Shown: positions 57,473 through 64,000 of the stretch, piece after piece
How the letters are laid out: every line of letters starts with the position of its first letter
How positions within the stretch are numbered: position 1 is the stretch's first letter
Assembly (NCBI GenBank): GCA_037039925.1
Contig: JAXRKP010000216.1
Location: 7,501-71,500 of the forward strand
From: Doris montereyensis
Taxonomy: Eukaryota; Mollusca; Gastropoda; Nudibranchia; Dorididae
Length of the DNA: 64,000 nucleotides
Reading direction: 5' to 3'
The notes under the pieces: generated by a model
Seen by the model: the letters and a program-made list of their open reading frames with translations, nothing else
Told to the model about the DNA's origin: nothing
Databases searched by the model: none
Translations under genes and position numbers: made by a program

Positions 57473-59210
57473 GAGGATAAGCACACAAATTCAATCAAAA
57501 ATAGTATCATCTGATAGGACAGCTTACTTCCCTAGTTTGGCTTGTTTATGCCAACTTTTTGTAATTTTCCTCCAAGCAGAAAGCATATTAGGTTGGCAAG
57601 ATCTCCCTCTATTCTTGTCATTGTGACAAACCCCACCAATGCCCTGGTATGTTTTTTTTTTATGTTTTGTTTTATATCATTATCAATACTGTTAAAAATA
57701 GTGGCACGCCGTAAATTCTGCCTGACAGAGTAAATCGTGAAAAGTCGATAATTTTGACATCGCTCTGCCTGTGGACTTTGGTTAGTGTACTATCATTTTG
57801 TTAGTTTCTCGATGCAAATTGACGGTTACCATTTGTTTTAAGTAGAGCAGCCAAATCACTATATTTCTGATTCTTTCAGCCCTTTAATGAAAACTTCAAG
57901 ACTTGTGGAAACGATAAATTTAGTAATGTTCTTGTTTTATCATTATACTGTTATGTCATATGCCAATGACAGGCATTTGCTGAAATGTTATTACATACCT
58001 AATGATATGAACAAATACATTTGTTTTGCATTAACGGAGTTCTACCTTTTTGTATAATTATGATGATGTTTAAAATACGGTATGTAAAAATTAATATCAG
58101 TTCTAAAATGTATGTTTCAACTGTTGTCATTATTTATACAGACATTTCAAACTACACAGTCCATTTTATTCTTGTAATTCATTTCAAGTTCTGAGACATG
58201 TTTTTACCATGTTAGTATTTGTTAATGTTGCTATTCCTTTGAATCATGGTTTGCTTCGCAATGCTTTGTATTATAAAATAGAAAATATAATCATGACTTA
58301 ATTAAACTATTATTTTGTGTGAATTTCCGTTGTAAGATGATTCAAACTACCAGTGACAGAATTGTGTTTCCATATTTGCTTTCTTTGTTTCTCTCCCTTA
58401 GTTGGGACACTGTACATAGTGTAAGAAAATACTTTCCAAATTAGTTGAATACATGTGCAAAAGAGAATGTTTGGAAGACTGCGTGCGTATGAATCTACTG
58501 AAGGCTTTGCTGAGCAAGATGGAAAATGAGACGTGGTTGTGTACCTTTCTATGGTAGTTTTGTAAAGACTGTTGACACTCACAAGACCTAACAAGTCTGT
58601 TTTTGTATAGTTACTGATGCCGTTTCAGGGTGTAATGTATTCTTGTTTATTACATACAGCATTTCATCATGTCAAGCAGGCTTTTTTTAATCATAACTAT
58701 TTTCATTCTTCGGGTTTCTATGTTTTTAAAACTAAGAATGTCATTATTAAGCCTTGTCATGTTATTGCTTTCTTATTTTTGTACCTGATCCCTTTCCTCC
58801 TCAGACTGCGTTTTGTTATTTATTTTGCATCATGGCATATTTCAATAGAACTAATCATATTATAGGCACAGTTTAGATTTTACCATAGACATTGAAGTAT
58901 CCTTAAGTAGTGTGCCATCCATAGAGAACAACATATTAAAAGTCTCAGGTGTGCTTGATATCAGTATTGTATAAGCGTTGGTTTTCATTGCATTATTTTT
59001 TTGTCATGTCTTTTGCTTCCTTTAGTTTTTGAAGATGTCCAAAGTCTCTTTCATTTCATGATACTTGTCTTACATTAAGATAGCCACGATCCATATGTCA
59101 TGATTATTTCTCGTAATATGTTAAAAGATATACAACCATGTCATAATAAACATTTTCTTGTGTTAGTATTTATTTTTGTATATTTTGTATGAGATTTTAG
59201 ACAATATTGT

Positions 59211-59228
59211 GGGGGGGGGGGGGGGGGG
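59211..59228. repeat. G18 homopolymer
   Basis: Eighteen consecutive G bases. Length in the assembly is likely unreliable. Confidence 0.95.
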
Positions 59229-60265
59229 TTAATGACTGGAAAGGTCTGTAACTTGAGAAAGAGGGGGGGCTGATATACTGTTTAAATTACCTTCACCAAT
59301 GTGTGTCAGAAGTTTCAATTATCACATAGAGAATTGTCCTTTAATTTTTTTAAATTATCATTGCCTCGTCTTAAACTCGGGTCAGTGCCCTCCTTCATCA
59401 AGCTGAGAAACTGGCTGTAGTCATTGGTGGTTTTAACTTGCCATTTTCAATGCATGTTCCTGCAGTGATCAAGAATGTTATTCATCATGTATCTTTTCTA
59501 AGTAGTACCTAAAGGTATGCCATCCAGTTGATATGGCATTTTCTACAAGCAAACTACAGGTATTAGATCATTTCACATTGTAAATTACTCAATAGCAATT
59601 TTAGTTTATTTCCATTAGAAACCATTTTTGTTGTTTCAGTTGTTCTTAATGGGTGTGATTGTGAATCAAGTAAGTCTGAACAGCTCTGTAGTTTCAGAAT
59701 CTTTCAGTTATTGAAAAGCATTTGCACATAAGAACATGCATGCAGTAAATTTTAGATAGGCGTGTTAAATTTTGATTTTATGAGGCAGTTAGGAAGAAAA
59801 CGGCATGATTCAATCTAATCAATTTCCGCCCACTATTTTCAGAAATGTTTTAAATCAATTTGTTTCACTTTGTTTTGTTGTGTGCTTTTTCTATGTTGTT
59901 GGGTTGTGTTTTTTAGAAGATATTAATGAGTTTCAAAAAGGATGTGACCTTTACCTCAGCCAAGGGCTGGCAAAGACATGGTGATTCCTGAGCAGTTGTC
60001 TCTCTTTGTCTTTGTCACTTTAGATAAATAGTAAATGTTTTGTGTTTGCAACTACTCAAATGAAGACTACGATATTTGTATTGTTTGAGATGATTTAAGG
60101 ACTGTAAAGTAGTGACGGTTATCAAGCAATATGTGTTCTCGCTTGACATGAAGTGGTAAAGAAATTTAAAGTCAGCAGATTTAAATCTGAACTGTGTACT
60201 TTCTGGACTTGATGTTGATCATTTTCTTTGAATAAATGTTTGCCCCTTGTGTGAAATGGTACTGA

Positions 60266-60271
60266 AATAAA
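60266..60271 (+). terminator. XPO1: Candidate polyadenylation signal for XPO1
   Basis: AATAAA followed within about 30 bases by T-rich sequence (TCTATTTTTCTC). A proximal alternative is AATAAA at 59145. Confidence 0.5.
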
Positions 60272-60290
60272 GATCTTGGATGAATAATAC

Positions 60291-62005
60291 ATTCTATTTT
60301 TCTCTTATTCTTACTTTTTTTATTTACTTGTATTTTTTTCTTTAGTGGACACATAGTTCTAGTTCTATTCAAATCAACAGAATCAAACTTACTCTGGTAG
60401 GTATGAAGAAGATATCACTTTTATCAGATGTGAAATGAAGACGATTATTGTTGATAGCTTCAGTCAAACTACTCAACAGAATAACCAAAAGAATGTGCAA
60501 TTAGAGCTGCATATGACTCTTCAGTCAAAGAATACCTTAAGATGTTGGCCTAGCATTATCAATGTAATGTTTAATCTTGACAATGACATATATGTCTTGC
60601 TTTTTAAATGACAGAAGATATTCAGCATTTCTGTCGAGCTTTTCGGTAATTTTACAAGTACACTCGAACGCGCTTAGTCTGAAAAAGATTTGTCTTAATG
60701 AATTTCTCCTTGTACTTGTAATTGTAATCCAAAATTTCATTCAATAATCATGTAATCTGAAATTTACCCAAACATTCAAACAATTTCTGTTCCAGTCCTT
60801 CAGACGACCCATTTTTATTTTATTTTTTAAATATAGCCAACATAAAACCAACCTCACAAAGAAATAGGCAGAGATAGATGCAAGCACTCCCCATAGCAAC
60901 AGATACATGAATACATAGATAACTAGCTGCCTTCTCTACTACTGTTCTAGTTTAGTGATGTCGTCAGATGACATTGCAACCTCGGCCATTCTCCTTATCT
61001 CTACTGTGAAGGTTAACCATTCCGTTCTGTTTGATTCAATGTCTCGCATTGTAAAACAAATAGCATTAATTGGTCAGGAAAACTGGAGGAGCCAGAAAAG
61101 CCGGCTCAGATAGCCTTAAAATTCGTCTAGTCTCCATTAAGCAGGATTTCCAGCTAAAGCCAAAGAAGTGTCATCCCTGGACAATGTAAACTGAATGAAT
61201 ATGTATAGACAACTGAATGCATGTGAGTTTGCATGTTTACATGACTTACACATCAAGTGCATTATTTATCATTCTGAATGGAGCAATTATCATAACGACA
61301 TTTAAAAGAACAAGCAATCACTAATTAGTCACACACCACAACTCATCACTGAGACCAACCATCTTTAAAAAAAATAATTTACTTTTACTCCTTTAATTAA
61401 TGTTGAAATTTTAAAGAACTCCCCCCACCCTCCCCCATCCCCATTCATGCAGGAGCAAAAAAAATAAAAATATAAACAAAAGTTATTATTAATACATGTA
61501 CCATGTTTTATTCCATAATACATCACATGTACATTTTCTAATTTAAGAAATTGTAAAGTGCATTAGCCTAAGTATGATATTATTATTATTATTATTGGTA
61601 TGTAATTGATATGTCAATCTAACTAAGGATAGTAAGATAAATATTTGTCAAATTACAGTACAAGTAGCTGCAATTTTATATTCAAAATGTGTTTTAGATT
61701 ATTAGTTCATAATATATGAAAGAAAATAGTAACTGAAGTTATAAAATAGACTGGTAAATTGACAGTGGGCTGAAGCTCAAAATATTAAAACCAAATGTTA
61801 TAATACATACAAGAACCCTGCATTGTTTAAAAAGGAGCTTCTTGCACTTAAAAAAAAATAGATTTAATTACACAATTAAGATTATCACATTGAATATAAT
61901 CACAGATTTAGGATCATATCACATTGATATAAATTGCCATCATTTAAAATGGACATCATCATGTACGAACATATTTCGATATTGTAATATGTGTTTTGTA
62001 ATAAG
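60291..62005. other. Gene-free AT-rich sequence
   Basis: Contains a short (ATT)n at about 61578. No gene is recognised on either strand. Confidence 0.4.
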
Positions 62006-62007
62006 AT

Positions 62008-62295
62008 CAATCACTGACAGATAACAAGGCAATTTACACGTTTTACAAACATAACATATAATATCTGAGCCAGATAAATCACTGACATGTAGTAAGGCAA
62101 TTGACATTTATGTACGTACATAACCACATAACATCTAGGCCAAATAAATGACTTGAGTGATAATTAATAAAGCGATTACACATGTGTTATGAACGTAACT
62201 AATAACAATGACACATGGGCCAGATAAATTATTGACAGTTAGCAAGGCAATTTATACGTATGTACATGCATAAACAGAGAACATATGGGCCATTC
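62008..62295. repeat. Four-copy ~70-bp degenerate tandem repeat
   Basis: Units starting near 62010, 62078, 62148 and 62228 share ATCACTGACAG, AACAAGGCAATTTACACG, CATAAC and CATCTGGGCCAGATAA in diverged form. Confidence 0.75.
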
Positions 62296-62506
62296 TGGCT
62301 TGGATCCCAATGCCTAAGAAAATAATGTAATACATATATACATGCTTTACTTAGTAGATGCAAAATAGAACCGACTCCAATGGTCAATGGTTGAGTCAAG
62401 CCAATGAAAATTCATTATTCTTATATTATTTCTAATACCAGCCGTTCCCATCCTCAAACTTTGTTTCACTGTATTTTAATTAGGTAGTACCTCTTCTTTT
62501 ATAAAG

Positions 62507-62887
62507 TTAAATATAATCCTCTTTACTTAATGTGGAAATTAGAAGAAAGATGTAAACAAAAAGATACAGGAGAAGATGACAAGCAAATGTAAATATAACC
62601 ACCGAGGCATATTGTATATTTTGTTTTCTTTGGAGGGAGGATTGGACAGGAAGAGAGACAGGGTGGTAGCCATTGTTTTCCTTGCGTAATAAAGAGGGAA
62701 GGATAATAGCAGTATAGAGATTGTGCATTAAACCACAGCAAGCTATCATTAGTACTTCCTCACAGTATGAACACATCTTGGAAAGGCGGAAAGAGGCGGG
62801 GGTAAATGATAAAGAGCCAATGATGATGGAACAAACATCTTGCGCACCTTGTGTTCTTCTTATGATAAGTGCCTCAGAGCATGCCAA
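62507..62887 (-). CDS. 126-residue open frame of unknown status
   Basis: The frame contains a hydrophobic run (VVIFTFACHLLLYLFVYIF) that could span a membrane, and several Cys residues. No family is recognised and no splice context is visible. It may be chance in AT-rich DNA or the 3' part of a gene on the minus strand beyond the window. Confidence 0.15.
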   Translation of the reverse strand: MACSEALIIRRTQGAQDVCSIIIGSLSFTPASFRLSKMCSYCEEVLMIACCGLMHNLYTAIILPSLLRKENNGYHPVSLPVQSSLQRKQNIQYASVVIFTFACHLLLYLFVYIFLLISTLSKEDYI

Positions 62888-63047
62888 GTGACTTATTACT
62901 TACTACTTTATTCAATCTCTTATTTTACTTTTTGTCCTCTTATTTCTTTGGTGAGATATGATTTATAATGTCGTTAAAATGACTTTGTATTCCTATGATG
63001 AATAAGCTGAGCTTCAAATAAGTAATTTATGTCATTTTCCCCATTAC

Positions 63048-63800
63048 AGCATCTCAAACATTAGCATCTATCTCTCATAGTCATAAGCAAAATCATTATA
63101 TTTATTTATATTCATTTCATTTCATTTAAAAATCATGAAAAGAAAAGTTTGACCTGAGCAACTGGAAACCAATCATCAGATAAATTCATTAAGATAAGAT
63201 TAAAAAGTGGTAAATGCAAAAGCAAAGCTCTACAAAGAAGTCAATTATTACTACTCAGACTCACACTCTTTCCTTTTACTTACTGGATGAAAGTCCCATA
63301 ATCAGAGTTGAGTATAGGGTAATCAGGTGTAGAGTACTGATTTTTTTAGGCATACGCCTTAGTATGGTAGTTTGCCATTGCTTTCCACATTGCCTTTACT
63401 TTCGTCAATTCCAAATATACAGCATCTCAAACATTAGCATCTACCTCTCATAAGCAAAAGCATTATATTTATTTATATTCATTTCATTTCATTTAAAAAT
63501 CATGAAAAGAAAAGTTTGATCTGAGCAACTGGAAACCAATCATCAGATAAATTCATTAAGATAAGATTAAAAAGTGGTAAATGCAAAAGCAAACCTCTAC
63601 GAAGAAGTCAATTATTATTACTCAGACTCACACTCTTTCCTTTTACTTACTGGAAGAAAAGTAAGTCCCATAATCAGAATTGAGCTTTGTATTCCTATGA
63701 TGAATAATATACAGGGTAATCAGGTGTAGAGTACTGATTTTTTTAGGCATACACCGTAGTATGGTAGTTTGCCATTGCTTTCAACACTGCCTTTACTTTC
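63048..63800. repeat. ~370-bp tandem duplication
   Basis: The block starting CAGCATCTCAAACATTAGCA at 63048 recurs at 63421. Both copies contain AAAAGTTTGA(C/T)CTGAGCAAC, ATTCATTAAGATAAGATT, CAGACTCACACTCTTTCC, GGTAATCAGGTGTAGAGTAC and TTTACTTTCGTCAATTCCAA. Copy 2 differs by small insertions and carries the whole SINE, whereas copy 1 stops within the SINE body. Confidence 0.9.
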
Positions 63801-63938
63801 GTCAATTCCAAATAGACATAGCTACCCATTTTGTTGCTGGGTCGACATGAGGGTCGAAAAAATGTTCCCAGACTGAGGAGTCAAACTCGGACCTCCTGAG
63901 TGATAGACAGACGCTCTACCGACTGAACTACCGGCGCC
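63710..63938 (-). repeat. tRNA-derived SINE (intact head)
   Basis: On the minus strand GGCGCCGGTAGTTCAGTCGG then TAGAGC forms a tRNA-like box A, and GGTCCGAGTTTGACTCC forms box B. The anticodon-arm region is imperfectly paired and no acceptor 3' strand is present, so it is not a functional tRNA. The body continues through CGACCCTCATGTCGACCCAG and GCAATGGCAAACTACCATAC. Confidence 0.75.
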
Positions 63939-64000
63939 TCTTTACTCACTGTAAAAAAACTTGATTACTACATCAAAACTAGAAAACAAATGCATCGAAA

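Larger units (their letters stand above)
57473..60290 (+). other. XPO1: Likely XPO1 3' UTR
   Basis: About 2.8 kb of AT-rich sequence follows the stop with no coding frame. AATAAA occurs at 59145-59150, 60231-60236 and 60266-60271. The last, in GAAATAAAGATC followed by T-rich sequence, is the best candidate for the distal end. A G18 run at 59211-59228 lies inside. Confidence 0.6.

Noticed and set aside
63871..63938. tRNA gene
   Set aside because: It has good A and B boxes but imperfect anticodon pairing, no acceptor 3' half and a SINE body attached. It is better explained as a SINE head.

Overview
This window is eukaryotic and animal-type DNA. It is AT-rich, contains many spliced exons with GT-AG introns, and is very dense in microsatellites, minisatellites and short retroposons. 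One gene, exportin-1 (XPO1/CRM1), is recognised beyond doubt on the + strand. A C2H2 zinc-finger gene of the ZNF410 type is recognised on the - strand. The repeat style (long GA/CT, GATA and CA tracts, tRNA-derived SINE-like repeats, AGATCT-rich DNA) and the divergence of the exons from vertebrates suggest a lophotrochozoan, most likely a gastropod or other mollusc. That placement is inference from style and not from a diagnostic marker.

Layout: 1-9.3 kb is gene-free and repeat-dominated: GATA/CATA/TTA microsatellites, a 202-bp pure (TC)n tract, a 1.35-kb compound minisatellite built from GAT and GAA triplets (5.66-7.02 kb), and a 650-bp CT tract (8.65-9.3 kb). 9.7-10.1 kb is a promoter-like GC-richer island. 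10.5-13.03 kb is a decayed non-LTR retrotransposon (endonuclease plus reverse transcriptase) on the - strand. 15-16.2 kb holds more CA and CT/TATC tracts. 16.93-20.8 kb is one large array of a ~40-bp unit, apparently split by SINE-like insertions. 23.95-34.02 kb holds the ZNF410-like gene (- strand, at least eight exons). 34.0-38.4 kb lies between the divergently transcribed zinc-finger and exportin genes. 38.45-57.47 kb is XPO1 in 25 coding exons (+), followed by a 3' UTR that probably ends near 60.29 kb. 60.3-64 kb is AT-rich, with a four-copy ~70-bp repeat and a ~370-bp tandem duplication carrying a tRNA-derived SINE.

The two genes are divergent and roughly 4.4 kb apart (start codon to start codon). 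XPO1 encodes the general nuclear export receptor. The zinc-finger gene encodes a presumed DNA-binding factor. Nothing in the sequence ties them together functionally. Both genes need single-base corrections to read through: three in XPO1 and at least six in the zinc-finger gene. Conserved protein resumes in another frame each time, so consensus indel errors are the simplest explanation for XPO1, while genuine decay of the zinc-finger gene is not excluded.

I did not find an undescribed biological system. The most notable items are repeat architectures (the triplet minisatellite with a conserved spacer, the SINE-split 40-bp array, a ~135-bp-arm inverted repeat, a 908-bp TIR element in XPO1 intron 4), a GC-AG intron and a tandem TAGCAG acceptor in XPO1, and a zinc-finger gene that appears to lack finger 4 and has lost a zinc ligand in finger 3.
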